Origin: Ruminococcus sp.
GTDB taxonomy: Bacteria; Bacillota; Clostridia; Oscillospirales; Ruminococcaceae
DNA length: 34,050 nt
Direction of reading: 5' to 3'
Assembly (NCBI GenBank): GCA_017534595.1
Contig: JAFXVY010000080.1
Location: 1-34,050, forward strand
Each line of letters opens with the position of its first letter. Positions within the stretch are counted from its first letter, which is position 1. Below are positions 23,702 to 33,566 of this stretch, piece by piece. The notes beneath the pieces were generated by a model that made no database searches, was not told the DNA's origin, and worked only from the letters and a program-made list of their open reading frames with translations. Both the position numbers and the translations under genes were made by a program.

Positions 23702-25615
23702 TCACTTGCTTTCACGCGAGGGAAGTTCTCCGTCGATATTCTCGTTGAGCCAGTCCATGAAAGCTATGCTGCTCATCTCGAGATTGACCTGATCGAGTGA
23801 GACAGCCGAGCTCCTGCCCGAGGTCTCATGGATGACCGCTCCGCTCTGAGAGTGCAGCTCGCCCGAGAATGGTCCGAAACCGCCGTTCACGATGGAGTCC
23901 TTGAAGAAGGCCAGCAGCTTGGAGGTCTGGTAGCCGAGGTTCTTGGTCCTGATATCCACAACGCCGGTGGACAGGCCGAACCAGTAGTTCGCCGAGTTGT
24001 TGTATTTCATCTTCTCGCCGACATCCCACGCTCCCGAAAGCACCGACTGCACTATCTGAACGTAGTATTTGCCCCAGCTGTAATAGGGTGAGCCGAGGTA
24101 GATGTCCTTGTCCCTGCCAAGCAGGTAGAGGCCGGGGCGTGAGCCCTGAGCAGCCTTTGAGGACTGGTCGAAGTCGGCGTAGATGTGTATGCCCTCGTCG
24201 AGGAATTCTCCCCGGAAGGACGTGTCGTTGGCGCGGTTAGCGTACCTGAGCACTATCCTGCATTCGGGGTCTATGAGCGAGGCACCCACTGCGAAAGCGT
24301 TGAGCTCCGCGACGCTGAGATCTGCTCCCGACCTGACGATATAGCCGATCTTGCGGTCTCCCTCGGTGCGTTCGAGCAGCAGCCTGTCGGCGGCGAGTAT
24401 GCCCATAAGGAAGGTGGCCTCATAGAGCTTGCCCTGATAGCAGCGCACCGACGAGCGGGAGTTGCCGAGCGAGCAGTTGAGGAACTTGATCCCCGGGTTC
24501 TGAACGGCGGCCTTGAGCGTATCGGGCATCATCCTGTCGGAGACGGTGAAGATGATCTCGTTTTTGTCCGCGACGGCCTTGCCGACAGTTTCTTCTATAT
24601 TCTTTTCCGTGCCCAGATAGCAGCGGGTAACAACGTTGCTTCCGGTCATCTCATCGACATAGAGCCTGCCGGCCTCGTGGCTGTCTATCCAGCGGGACTG
24701 CTCGATATCGGCATCGTAGACGAATGCAACTCTGAGCGGCGAGGAGGATGTGTACTTCTTCGTGCCGGAGAACAGCTTTGAGAAAACGGAGGTCTTCTGA
24801 GACTGCGCCTCCGGAGCCGCCTCGAGGAAAGAGATCTCCGAGGACTTGCTGCCGGCCAGCAGCTCCTTGCTGGCGGATCTTATATTCTTGATGACCTGCT
24901 CCTCGGTATCGCGGAACAGAGTCTTCATCGGGAAGATCGAGACGTACATCAGAAACGCTTCGGAGAGCGCCTTGTAGTCGGCGATCTTGAGCTCGCTGCG
25001 GCACTTGCGGCAGAAGCTGAAATATGCGCATTTGAGGTCGGCGCAGACCTCCTCCGGCCACTCCCTGTCGAGGCTGAGGCCGAGCAGACCCGCGAGCCTT
25101 GAATACTCCCCGGGCTCGGAGAAGATAATATAGTAATTTCCTGTGCAGTCATAGAAGTCGAGGTACTCGGAATAGACCTTGTATTCCTTCGACTCGCTCT
25201 TTTCGGGGATGATCCTGATGACGTCGGCAAGGATGAACTCCATCCCGCCGTACATCGAAACGGAGACCCTCTTGTTGCCCTCCTGCACATAGTAGCGGTT
25301 CATATATTCATAGACCTTGATCGCGTCGCGGATACCCTCCTCAAGGAAGGAGTCGTAGAGGTTCGACCATTTCACTGCAAACTCCGAGCCCTCCTCGAGC
25401 AGCGGCATGAAATTGTTGGCGAAGGCGTTGTTGCGGCCCTGCTCCTTGTTGCCGGTTATCCTTGAAAGAGGCAGCTCCATGAGCCCGAGGCGCACCTCTT
25501 TCAGCGAATTGCCGAGATCCTCGAGCACGGGCAGATAAGGCGAAACACCGTTTTTCTGTGCGGCTGAGACAGCGGCTTCTGCAAGTTTCTTTGCGGCTTT
25601 GTAATCCTCTCTCAC
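23702..25615 (-). CDS. cytosolic BMP/Med-type ligand-binding protein with ParB-like N-terminal part
   Basis: The last 340 of 637 residues form a BMP (PnrA/Med-like) periplasmic-binding fold, beginning LRVAFVYDADIEQSRW, with the usual later blocks around GLYLLGRDKDIYLG and SVLSGAWD. Such domains bind nucleosides in ABC importers. There is no signal peptide or lipobox, so it stays in the cytoplasm and is more likely a sensor. The N-terminal 290 residues include EEGIRDAIKVYEYMNRYYV with QEGNKRVSV (about 92-119), reminiscent of the ParB motif with its EGxxR core, then a region with four close cysteines near 191-205. GTG at 25615 is favoured because GGAGTG lies seven bases upstream; an ATG at 25630 lacks a site. 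It is the first gene of the four-gene operon. Confidence 0.78.
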   Translation of the reverse strand: MREDYKAAKKLAEAAVSAAQKNGVSPYLPVLEDLGNSLKEVRLGLMELPLSRITGNKEQGRNNAFANNFMPLLEEGSEFAVKWSNLYDSFLEEGIRDAIKVYEYMNRYYVQEGNKRVSVSMYGGMEFILADVIRIIPEKSESKEYKVYSEYLDFYDCTGNYYIIFSEPGEYSRLAGLLGLSLDREWPEEVCADLKCAYFSFCRKCRSELKIADYKALSEAFLMYVSIFPMKTLFRDTEEQVIKNIRSASKELLAGSKSSEISFLEAAPEAQSQKTSVFSKLFSGTKKYTSSSPLRVAFVYDADIEQSRWIDSHEAGRLYVDEMTGSNVVTRCYLGTEKNIEETVGKAVADKNEIIFTVSDRMMPDTLKAAVQNPGIKFLNCSLGNSRSSVRCYQGKLYEATFLMGILAADRLLLERTEGDRKIGYIVRSGADLSVAELNAFAVGASLIDPECRIVLRYANRANDTSFRGEFLDEGIHIYADFDQSSKAAQGSRPGLYLLGRDKDIYLGSPYYSWGKYYVQIVQSVLSGAWDVGEKMKYNNSANYWFGLSTGVVDIRTKNLGYQTSKLLAFFKDSIVNGGFGPFSGELHSQSGAVIHETSGRSSAVSLDQVNLEMSSIAFMDWLNENIDGELPSRESK

Positions 25616-25685
25616 GGATAAACACTCCATTCATTGTGATCTCAGGCTTTTACGCCCCTTAAGGCGGCAATCCTCACCCGAATAC

Positions 25686-25714
25686 ATTATACCATATCAT
25701 CAGTTACAAGTCAA
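25686..25714 (-). promoter_or_regulatory. sigma-A type promoter of the BMP-MPE-STAS-kinase operon
   Basis: On the minus strand TTGACT (25709-25714), a 17-base spacer and TATAAT (25686-25691). Confidence 0.88.
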
Positions 25715-25759
25715 TCAAAAACTGCCCCGCGGCTTCAAAAAATCAGTCGGTCAACGCCC

Positions 25760-25788
25760 TTGACAAAGCCGGATAAATGTGCTATCAT
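25760..25788 (+). promoter_or_regulatory. sigma-A type promoter of the second STAS gene
   Basis: TTGACA at 25760-25765, a 17-base spacer and TATCAT at 25783-25788. It is divergent from the operon promoter at 25686-25714, with 45 bases between the -35 boxes, so one regulator could act on both. Confidence 0.8.
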
Positions 25789-25898
25789 AAGCCTAAGACG
25801 GGACAGTAACGTGAAGCTGCCCGGCGCCGCATCGGGGCGTATAGATACACTGCCGCTCCCGCAGGCCGGATTTTTGCGAAATGAAAGGAGATTTTGCC

Positions 25899-26195
25899 AT
25901 GACACTGACTAAGACTACCGAAGGAAGCAAGCTGACCATAGCTATCACGGGCAGGCTCGATACGATGACCTCGCCCGAGCTCGACAAGGAGCTCAAGGGG
26001 TGCCTTGACGGAGTGACCGAGCTGGTGTTCGACTTCACCTCTCTCACCTACGTTTCCTCTGCCGGGCTGCGTGTACTTCTCTTTGCACAGAAGCAGATGG
26101 ATTCCCGCGGGACCATGACCGTTATCAACTGCTGCGAAGAGGTCAAGGAGGTATTCGAGGTAACCGGCTTTGACGAGCTGCTTACCATCGTCTGA
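25899..26195 (+). CDS. second STAS domain anti-anti-sigma factor
   Basis: This is a 98-residue single STAS domain with the core FDFTSLTYVSSAGLRVLL and the phosphorylatable serine. ATG at 25899 is chosen over 25881 because AAAGGAGA at 25884-25891 sits seven bases upstream. It is monocistronic, with its own promoter and terminator, and divergent from the operon holding its paralogue. Two STAS proteins beside two ATPase domains (the free kinase and the MATE C-terminus) suggests one cognate pair each, but the pairing cannot be read from sequence. Confidence 0.93.
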   Translation: MTLTKTTEGSKLTIAITGRLDTMTSPELDKELKGCLDGVTELVFDFTSLTYVSSAGLRVLLFAQKQMDSRGTMTVINCCEEVKEVFEVTGFDELLTIV

Positions 26196-26213
26196 TCCGG
26201 AAGACTGAACTGA

Positions 26214-26247
26214 CGGCGCATCCTTTGCGGGATGTGCCGCTTTTTTA
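26214..26247 (+). terminator. intrinsic terminator after the second STAS gene
   Basis: CGGCGCATCC (26214-26223), loop, GGATGTGCCG (26230-26239), one G-T pair, then CTTTTTTAT. Confidence 0.88.
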
Positions 26248-26259
26248 TAGCTTTTATCA

Positions 26260-26288
26260 TTGACTTTTCTTCTGCCGGCTGTTATCAT
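26260..26288 (+). promoter_or_regulatory. sigma-A type promoter of the CotH gene
   Basis: TTGACT at 26260-26265, a 17-base spacer and TATCAT at 26283-26288. Confidence 0.78.
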
Positions 26289-26325
26289 TGTCTTGAGACA
26301 TATCTGCTGCTAAGGAGGCATAACG

Positions 26326-27879
26326 ATGAAAAGACCATTAGCCCTGATGCTCGCGGGTTGTATGCTGCTGTCCGGCTGCGCTTCGTCCGAAAGCAGCTCC
26401 GAACAGGCTGTGACCTCTCAGACCACGGAAACTCAGACCGCTGCTGTTTCGGTGACGGAGCCGGTGATATCAGAGCCGGAGCCCGAGCCGCCTCCCTTCG
26501 AGGCCGACCCCACCCCGCTCGAGCAGGAGGAAAAGGTCAGGCTCGACTATACCGCCGTCATGCAGCAGTATGAGGAAAACAGGTCCGAGCACGATGCCGA
26601 GCTTGAGCAGATCTCCGCGGAGAAGGATGTGCCCTGCGTGTTTATCACGACTCAGGACAGCAAGAAGATCATCTCCAAGAACGAATTTGTCCCGAGCGTC
26701 ATAGATGTTTTCAACTGTGAGGACGATTTCAGGCTCACTGCCAACGGCGGCGTGAAGATACGCGGCAACTCCACCGCCGATCAGAGCGACGAGAAGCCCT
26801 ACCGCATCAAGTTCGAGGAGAAGCATAATATGCTCGGGCTCAACTCAGGCAGGGAGTACAAAAGCTGGGTGCTGCTGCGCTCCTACTGGAACCTCGCTCC
26901 CGATCACATGGCGTTCAATCTCGCAAAGACCATCTTCGAGGGGAAGTATTACTGCAGCGACAGCACCTATGTCAACCTCTATATCAACGGCGAGCCCTGC
27001 GGGGTCTATCTGCTCTGCGAGCAGAATCAGGCGGCAAAGGGCAGGATAGAGGTCAGCGAGCCCAAAAAGGATGACACCGGCATCGACATCGGCTACCTGC
27101 TCGAAATGGACAACTACCCCAGCGACGAGCATCCCTTCTTTGAGCTCGATCACGAGAACGCCAACATCGAGGATATCTCCGGGGAGTCCCGGGTGCTGGA
27201 GAGCCACGCTTACAGCGTCAAGAGCGATATCAACACCGAGGGTCAGCTCGAGTTCATCGGCAAGTATCTCGAGGGAGCCTTCGACATACTCTATCAGGCT
27301 GCCGAGAACGGCAAGAGGTACCGCTTCGACAGCGCCTATAACGTCGTCTCCGCCGGGGACGTTTATCAGACCCCCTATGAGGCGGCGGACGCCGTGTTCG
27401 ACCTTGAGTCGCTGGCGAATATGCTGATCCTCGAGGAGCTCGTCCACAACTACGATGTGGGGGCGGGGAGCTTCTACATAGCCGTGGACTTCTCGAAGAA
27501 CAGCAAATATCCCAAGCTGACCTTCCTCGCTCCCTGGGACTTCAACTGGGCTTACTATGAGGAAGCGAGCGGGCAGTATTACGCCTGCACGTTCCAGAAG
27601 ATACAGGATGACGGCTACGACAGATCTAACCCGTGGTTCATCACCGCCATGAAAGCGGACTGGTTCCGTAAGATCGTTACGGACAAGTGGGCGAAGCTCT
27701 CGGAAGGCGATGCCATTATCGAGACGACAAAGCAGGTCACGAGGGACTGCAATAAGCTCAAGCGCGACCTCGGTGACGACAGCTGGAAGATAGACTGTGC
27801 CAAGGATATCGCCAAATTCGTCGTCGGGCGGGTAAGGTGGCTCGACAAGCAGTGGAAGACTCAGCAGACCGCCTCCTGA
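26326..27879 (+). CDS. CotH-family lipoprotein (CotH kinase fold)
   Basis: The 517-residue product begins with a lipoprotein signal (LMLAGCMLLSGC), with the lipidated residue being Cys18, then a Ser/Thr/Glu/Pro-rich linker to about residue 70. The CotH domain follows: VKIRGNST near 145, KPYRIKFEEKHNMLG, SWVLLRSYWN, and the NLYINGEPCGVYLL stretch, with late catalytic-type motifs in DFNWAYYEE. CotH proteins are atypical protein kinases of spore coats, and in ruminococci and other cellulose degraders CotH-like proteins occur with cellulosomal or surface enzymes. The ATG at 26326 follows AAGGAGG. Its position upstream of GH51 and GH5 genes fits a cell-surface role in polysaccharide use, but it has its own promoter. 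Confidence 0.9.
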   Translation: MKRPLALMLAGCMLLSGCASSESSSEQAVTSQTTETQTAAVSVTEPVISEPEPEPPPFEADPTPLEQEEKVRLDYTAVMQQYEENRSEHDAELEQISAEKDVPCVFITTQDSKKIISKNEFVPSVIDVFNCEDDFRLTANGGVKIRGNSTADQSDEKPYRIKFEEKHNMLGLNSGREYKSWVLLRSYWNLAPDHMAFNLAKTIFEGKYYCSDSTYVNLYINGEPCGVYLLCEQNQAAKGRIEVSEPKKDDTGIDIGYLLEMDNYPSDEHPFFELDHENANIEDISGESRVLESHAYSVKSDINTEGQLEFIGKYLEGAFDILYQAAENGKRYRFDSAYNVVSAGDVYQTPYEAADAVFDLESLANMLILEELVHNYDVGAGSFYIAVDFSKNSKYPKLTFLAPWDFNWAYYEEASGQYYACTFQKIQDDGYDRSNPWFITAMKADWFRKIVTDKWAKLSEGDAIIETTKQVTRDCNKLKRDLGDDSWKIDCAKDIAKFVVGRVRWLDKQWKTQQTAS

Positions 27880-27908
27880 CAGGTTTTCAAAATCGTCATT
27901 ATATCTTA

Positions 27909-27937
27909 TTGCAATGCTCACGGAAATACTGTACAAT
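27909..27937 (+). promoter_or_regulatory. promoter of the GH51-GH5 operon
   Basis: TTGCAA at 27909-27914, a 17-base spacer and TACAAT at 27932-27937; GGAGGG at 27957-27962 serves the GH51 start. No operator-like palindrome is obvious. Confidence 0.65.
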
Positions 27938-27966
27938 AATATCAGATTTAAACTATGGAGGGATGA

Positions 27967-29442
<1,476 letters not shown>

Positions 29443-29452
29443 GGTGAGGCGA

Positions 29453-30673
29453 ATGAGAAAGACCAGGCTTTTAGCTCTGCTTGCCGCGCTGACGGTGTCG
29501 GTAACGGCATTCGTTTCCTGCGGCAGCGATGACAGCTCCTCCGGCGCGGAAACTACGACGACAGCTGCGGGTACACAGGCTCCCGCCGAAAGCACCGCCG
29601 ACTCAAAGGCCGAGCCCGACGCCTCCCTCGCGAGGACAGGTGAGATCCGTTCGCTTACGGCAGCTCAGCTCGTCGCCGAGATAAAGACCGGCTGGAACCT
29701 CGGCAACTCCCTCGACGCCTACGGCAATAAAGGCGTCCTCTCGGAGATCGCATGGGGCAACCCGAAGACCACCAAGGATATGATCGACGCGGTAAAGGCC
29801 AAGGGCTTTGACCTTATCCGCATACCCGTGACCTGGGGCGGGCACCTCGGCGAAGGCCCCGACTACACCGTTGATCCCGAGTGGTTCGACAGAGTGCAGG
29901 AGGTAGTCAACTACGCCTACGATAACGGGATGTATGTGATCATCAACTCCCACCATGAGGAGGACTGGCGAATCCCCGACAACAAGCATATAGAGGCCGT
30001 TGACGCGGAGGTAAAGGCGCTGTGGCTCCAGATCGCCGAGCGTTTTAAGGACTACGGCGACCACCTCATATTTGAGGGGCTCAACGAGCCGAGAGTCAAG
30101 GATGGCGCGAACGAATGGAACGGCGGCACCAAGGAGGGCAGAGAATGCGTCAACAGGCTCAACAAGACCTTCCTCGACGCTGTGCGCTCGACGGGCGGCA
30201 ACAATACGAACCGCCTGCTGCTGCTGACGACCTTCGCATCCTCCTGCGGCACGACTGCGATCAACGCGGCGGAGATCCCGCAGGACGAGCACGTCGGGTA
30301 TTCCATCCACGCATATACGCCTTACGCATTCACCTATAACGCCAACGAGTCGTGGGAGCTTTTCACCTGGGACGGCTCGCACGACACCGAGATACTGGGG
30401 ATGCTTTACAACCTCAAGGAGAGGTTTGTTGACAACGGCGTACCTGTCATCATCACGGAATACGGTGCGGTGAACAAGGACGGCAACGATGAAGAGGTAG
30501 CGAAGTGGGCGACCTGCTATCTCACCACGGCGAAGTCGGTAGGGATACCGTGTGTATGGTGGGACAACGGGTACTACACGACGGGCAACGAGCTGTTCGG
30601 TATATTCAACCGGAAGAAATGCGAATGGTACAGTAACACGGTAGCGGACGCGATCGTGGGCGTGTACAAATAA
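29453..30673 (+). CDS. surface lipoprotein GH5 endoglucanase
   Basis: This is a 406-residue cellulase of family GH5, most like subfamily GH5_4 (GWNLGNSLDAYG near the start and WGNPKTTKDMIDAVK). These enzymes cut cellulose, xyloglucan or mixed-linkage glucan. The acid/base is Glu212 in EGLNEPR, the nucleophile is Glu336 in ITEYGA, and the aromatic late motif is VWWDNGYY. A signal peptide ends at FVSC with Cys23 as the likely lipid anchor, followed by a Ser/Thr/Ala linker to about residue 60. No dockerin, CBM or sortase motif is present, so the enzyme is tethered to the membrane. The ATG at 29453 follows GAGGTGAGG, which overlaps the end of the GH51 gene. Confidence 0.95.
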   Translation: MRKTRLLALLAALTVSVTAFVSCGSDDSSSGAETTTTAAGTQAPAESTADSKAEPDASLARTGEIRSLTAAQLVAEIKTGWNLGNSLDAYGNKGVLSEIAWGNPKTTKDMIDAVKAKGFDLIRIPVTWGGHLGEGPDYTVDPEWFDRVQEVVNYAYDNGMYVIINSHHEEDWRIPDNKHIEAVDAEVKALWLQIAERFKDYGDHLIFEGLNEPRVKDGANEWNGGTKEGRECVNRLNKTFLDAVRSTGGNNTNRLLLLTTFASSCGTTAINAAEIPQDEHVGYSIHAYTPYAFTYNANESWELFTWDGSHDTEILGMLYNLKERFVDNGVPVIITEYGAVNKDGNDEEVAKWATCYLTTAKSVGIPCVWWDNGYYTTGNELFGIFNRKKCEWYSNTVADAIVGVYK

Positions 30674-30681
30674 AGCTGACA

Positions 30682-30742
30682 GACCCAAAACGCGAAGCGA
30701 AATGGGGTCAAGGGGACCGAGTCCCCTTGACCCCATTATTTT
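30682..30742 (+). terminator. dispersed 3'-end element, copy 2, terminator of the GH operon
   Basis: It begins GACCCAAAACGCGAAGCGAA and continues with GGGGTCAAGGGGAC (30704-30717), loop CGA and the exact complement GTCCCCTTGACCCC (30721-30734), then ATTATTTTCC. It shares its first half and the stem core with the element at 202-250, downstream of the ZIP gene. Confidence 0.85.
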
Positions 30743-30753
30743 CCTGACAGCGG

Positions 30754-30783
30754 TTGACAACCCCCAACGTTTTAGTGTATAAT
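30754..30783 (+). promoter_or_regulatory. consensus sigma-A promoter of the amino acid ABC operon
   Basis: TTGACA at 30754-30759, an 18-base spacer and TATAAT at 30778-30783. Confidence 0.9.
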
Positions 30784-30820
30784 CATATTACCGAACTAAA
30801 TCGCACCGGAGGTGTGTTAA

Positions 30821-31534
30821 TTGGAATTTAAAGACGTCGCTAATGTCTCTAAAATACTCCTCGAGTATCTCCCCAATACACTCAAACTGTTCTTCTTTAC
30901 CCTGCTCTTCTCGATCCCCCTCGGAGCAGTCGTCACATGGCTCAAAAAGTGTAAGTTCAAACCCGTGTCGTGGATAACAAATCTGTATATCCTCATAATG
31001 CGCGGTACACCCCTCATGCTGCAGATAGTCGCTGTGTATTATGCTATCCCCATGCTCGCCGCAGGCATCAAAAAGGACGGCGGCGACAGCTGGTTCGACA
31101 GGTTCATAACAGGTATAGATACCCGCTCGGATAACTATATGTTCATAGCCCTCGTCGTAGCGTTCGCACTCAATTACGCCGCCTACTTTGCCGAGATCTT
31201 CCGCGGCGGCATAGAGTCGATACCCAAAGGGCAGTACGAGGCCGCACAGATGCTCGGCATGACAAAGCCCCAGACATTTTTCAGGATCATCCTGCCGCAG
31301 GTCGTAAAGCGCGTTATCCCCGCGACTTCAAATGAGGTCATCGTGCTCGTGAAGGATACATCCCTCGCCACGATCATCGCCTATGCCGAGATCATGCTCA
31401 AGGCCAAGCAGATGATGAATACATACAGCTCGATCATCCCGCTGTTCATCGCAGGACTTTTCTATTTCGTCCTCAATGCGATAGTCACGCTGGCGTTCGT
31501 GCTGATCGAAAAGCACTACGCATATTATAAATGA
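30821..31534 (+). CDS. polar amino acid ABC transporter permease
   Basis: This is the membrane subunit of an importer of the His/Glu/Gln/Arg family. Its 237 residues show about five membrane segments, an early RGTPLMLQIVAVYYAIP block typical of the family, and the EAA loop EAAQMLGMTKPQTFFRIILPQ that docks the ATPase. The start is TTG at 30821, supported by CGGAGGTG six bases upstream and a consensus promoter. The ATPase gene follows after 15 bases. The solute-binding protein usually encoded alongside is not in the window; its gene may be elsewhere. Substrate is not certain; glutamine or cystine types are both possible. Confidence 0.94.
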   Translation: MEFKDVANVSKILLEYLPNTLKLFFFTLLFSIPLGAVVTWLKKCKFKPVSWITNLYILIMRGTPLMLQIVAVYYAIPMLAAGIKKDGGDSWFDRFITGIDTRSDNYMFIALVVAFALNYAAYFAEIFRGGIESIPKGQYEAAQMLGMTKPQTFFRIILPQVVKRVIPATSNEVIVLVKDTSLATIIAYAEIMLKAKQMMNTYSSIIPLFIAGLFYFVLNAIVTLAFVLIEKHYAYYK

Positions 31535-31549
31535 TCGGGAGAGACCGCT

Positions 31550-32311
31550 ATGGCTATACTTGAAGTTAACAATCTTTCAAAGAGGTTCGGAGACCTCGAG
31601 GTGCTGCGCGATATCTCCTTCTCGGTGGAGGAGGGGCAGGTTGTTTCGATAATCGGGCCCTCCGGCTCGGGCAAATCCACTCTGCTCAGATGCATAAACC
31701 AGCTCGAACGCGCCGACGGCGGCGAGATAAATGTCTGCGGGATGAATATGATGAAGACCGCAGACGGCAAGGCTGTCTATGCGCCGAAGAAGACTCTCCG
31801 CGAGATACGTCTGCGGATAGGTCTCGTGTTCCAGAATTTCAATCTGTTCCCCCACAAATCGGTTATGGAGAATATCATCGAGGCGCCCGTCCATGTGCTG
31901 AAAAAGGCTAAGACGGAGGCGGTCTCCGAGGCCAATGAGCTTATCAGGAAAATGGGTCTTACCGGCAAGGAGAAGAGCTATCCCTGCGAGCTTTCGGGCG
32001 GTCAGCAGCAGCGAGTTTCCATAGCCCGGGCGCTGGCGCTCAAGCCGGATGTGCTGTTCTTCGACGAGCCCACCTCGGCGCTCGACCCCGAGCTCACCGG
32101 TGAGATACTCAAGGTCATCAAGGAGCTCGCGGAGGAAAAGATGACCATGGTGATAGTCACTCATGAAATGGAGTTCGCCCGCGATGTTTCCAACCACGTT
32201 ATCTTTATGGACGGCGGCTTCATCGTCGAGGAGGGCGACCCTGCGGAGCTCTTCGGCAACACTCAGAACGAGCGTACCAAGCAGTTCCTCAAGCGCTTCA
32301 AGGGGATGTAA
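31550..32311 (+). CDS. polar amino acid ABC transporter ATPase (GlnQ family)
   Basis: This cytoplasmic ATPase energises the permease encoded just upstream. The 253 residues have Walker [10 protein letters not shown] (residues 36-44), a Q loop in [10 protein letters not shown], the signature [15 protein letters not shown], Walker [14 protein letters not shown], and the switch His in IVTHEMEFA. This order and the length are those of the GlnQ/HisP group. The ATG at 31550 has GGGAGAG upstream. A bidirectional terminator follows the gene. Confidence 0.96.
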   Translation: MAILEVNNLSKRFGDLEVLRDISFSVEEGQVVSIIGPSGSGKSTLLRCINQLERADGGEINVCGMNMMKTADGKAVYAPKKTLREIRLRIGLVFQNFNLFPHKSVMENIIEAPVHVLKKAKTEAVSEANELIRKMGLTGKEKSYPCELSGGQQQRVSIARALALKPDVLFFDEPTSALDPELTGEILKVIKELAEEKMTMVIVTHEMEFARDVSNHVIFMDGGFIVEEGDPAELFGNTQNERTKQFLKRFKGM

Positions 32312-32318
32312 AAAACGA

Positions 32319-32363
32319 CTGCTGCACGGCACCGGTCAGACGGTACTGTGCAGCAGCTTTTTT
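32319..32363. terminator. bidirectional terminator shared by the ABC operon and the RT gene
   Basis: CTGCTGCAC (32319-32327) pairs with GTGCAGCAG (32348-32356), and the stem extends inward by several pairs with one mismatch. On the plus strand CTTTTTTT follows; on the minus strand TCGTTTTTT follows. The RT stop codon (32336-32338) lies within the loop region. Confidence 0.9.
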
Positions 32364-33550
32364 TGTTTGTGATATTCGGCGGCAAGGCTTCTGTACCCCA
32401 GCTCTTTGAGGTCGGAGTACCTTACCCGGAAGCGGGAGGCGGTGCGCTTTCCGCTTATGAGATAGCGCAGGCAGTCCTGAGCGTAGCGGTCGATGCTCCT
32501 AAGTGAGCGGTCGGTGTTTATCACGGGGAAATACCACCTTGCCCAGCTCAGGTCGTTGTCGGAGGGCGCGTCGAACAGCTTGCTGTTGAAGATGCGTATA
32601 AACGATACGGCGGCGTTCTCGGGTTCTATCTTCTTGCGCTGCTGCCAGCGTTTGAGCGCCCGGCACTTGCGGCGCATCTTGGCTTTGAGCTTTCTCACCG
32701 AAGCCGGAGCGGCGTCGATGCAGCCGCCTTGATAGCTCAGCCCGAGGAACACGAATCCCTCATCCGGGGCGGTGAAGCACTCCTTATCGGGGTTTATGGA
32801 CAGCCCGAGGGAGGCGGCGGTGTCTCTGACGGTCTGAGCGAGGCGGTGTATCTCCTGTTCTGTCTCCGCGAAGCAGACGATATCGTCGGAATAGCGGGCA
32901 TAGGGTATGCCCTGCGAGGCGAAGTGCTCATCGAGCCCGCGGAGGTAGATGTTTGCGCAGAACGCAGAGATGGGTGTACCCGCCATCATGCCTTTCTGCT
33001 CGGTGACGATGCTGCCCCTGTCGCTGACGCGGGGCTCTTTGAGCAGCGCAGACAGGAACCCGAGCAGCCGGGGGTCATCCTTTAAGGTCTCCCCGAGCAT
33101 TGAGAGCAGTATGCCGACATCGGCGGAGTTGAAGTAGTTGCTGATATCGGCTTTGTAGCACCACAGCTTATCAATGCCGGGTCTGCGGGCGAGGCTTAGA
33201 AAGCCCTGTGCGGCGGTACGCGCCGGGCGGAAGGAATAGAGGTTATCCGAGAAGATGCCGTCGTATTTTCTGAGCATCAAAAATGTCAGCATTTTGAGCA
33301 CTGTATTCTCCGGCTCGGGGTAGGTGTAGACGGTACGCTTCTTGGCGGTATCGAGCTTACTGATAAGGCTTTTTCCCGGCAGGGGGAACTCCTCACCGCG
33401 ATTTATCCTTTCGCAGACGGGGAGGTACTCCTTCCCGTCGGTAAACTCTCTCAGCCTTTGCGAGAACCGTTTGGTACAGCAGAGCGAGGTCTTATAGCGA
33501 TAGAAGCTCTCCCAGCACCCGGGCTCCGAGAGCATATCCAAGAGTGACAA
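32336..33550 (-). CDS. stand-alone reverse transcriptase of unclear group
   Basis: This 404-residue RNA-directed DNA polymerase has the palm motifs in order: YSFRPARTA (105-113), CYKADISNYFNS with catalytic Asp135, KGMMAGTPISAFCANIYL (186-203), and YARYSDDIVCF with Asp222 and Asp223. The active site reads YSDD in place of the YADD common in group II introns. A basic helical thumb follows (285-310), and the C-terminus includes LRYLISGKRTASRFRVRYSD and LKELGYRSLAAEYHK. I see no maturase or HNH domain and no Cas1 fusion, so it is not an obvious intron or CRISPR-linked RT. The start TTG at 33550 has GGAGGTG seven bases upstream, just after the stop of the small gene before it. Confidence 0.9.
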   Translation of the reverse strand: MSLLDMLSEPGCWESFYRYKTSLCCTKRFSQRLREFTDGKEYLPVCERINRGEEFPLPGKSLISKLDTAKKRTVYTYPEPENTVLKMLTFLMLRKYDGIFSDNLYSFRPARTAAQGFLSLARRPGIDKLWCYKADISNYFNSADVGILLSMLGETLKDDPRLLGFLSALLKEPRVSDRGSIVTEQKGMMAGTPISAFCANIYLRGLDEHFASQGIPYARYSDDIVCFAETEQEIHRLAQTVRDTAASLGLSINPDKECFTAPDEGFVFLGLSYQGGCIDAAPASVRKLKAKMRRKCRALKRWQQRKKIEPENAAVSFIRIFNSKLFDAPSDNDLSWARWYFPVINTDRSLRSIDRYAQDCLRYLISGKRTASRFRVRYSDLKELGYRSLAAEYHKQKKLLHSTV

Positions 33551-33566
33551 TCCCCGGCACCTCCGA

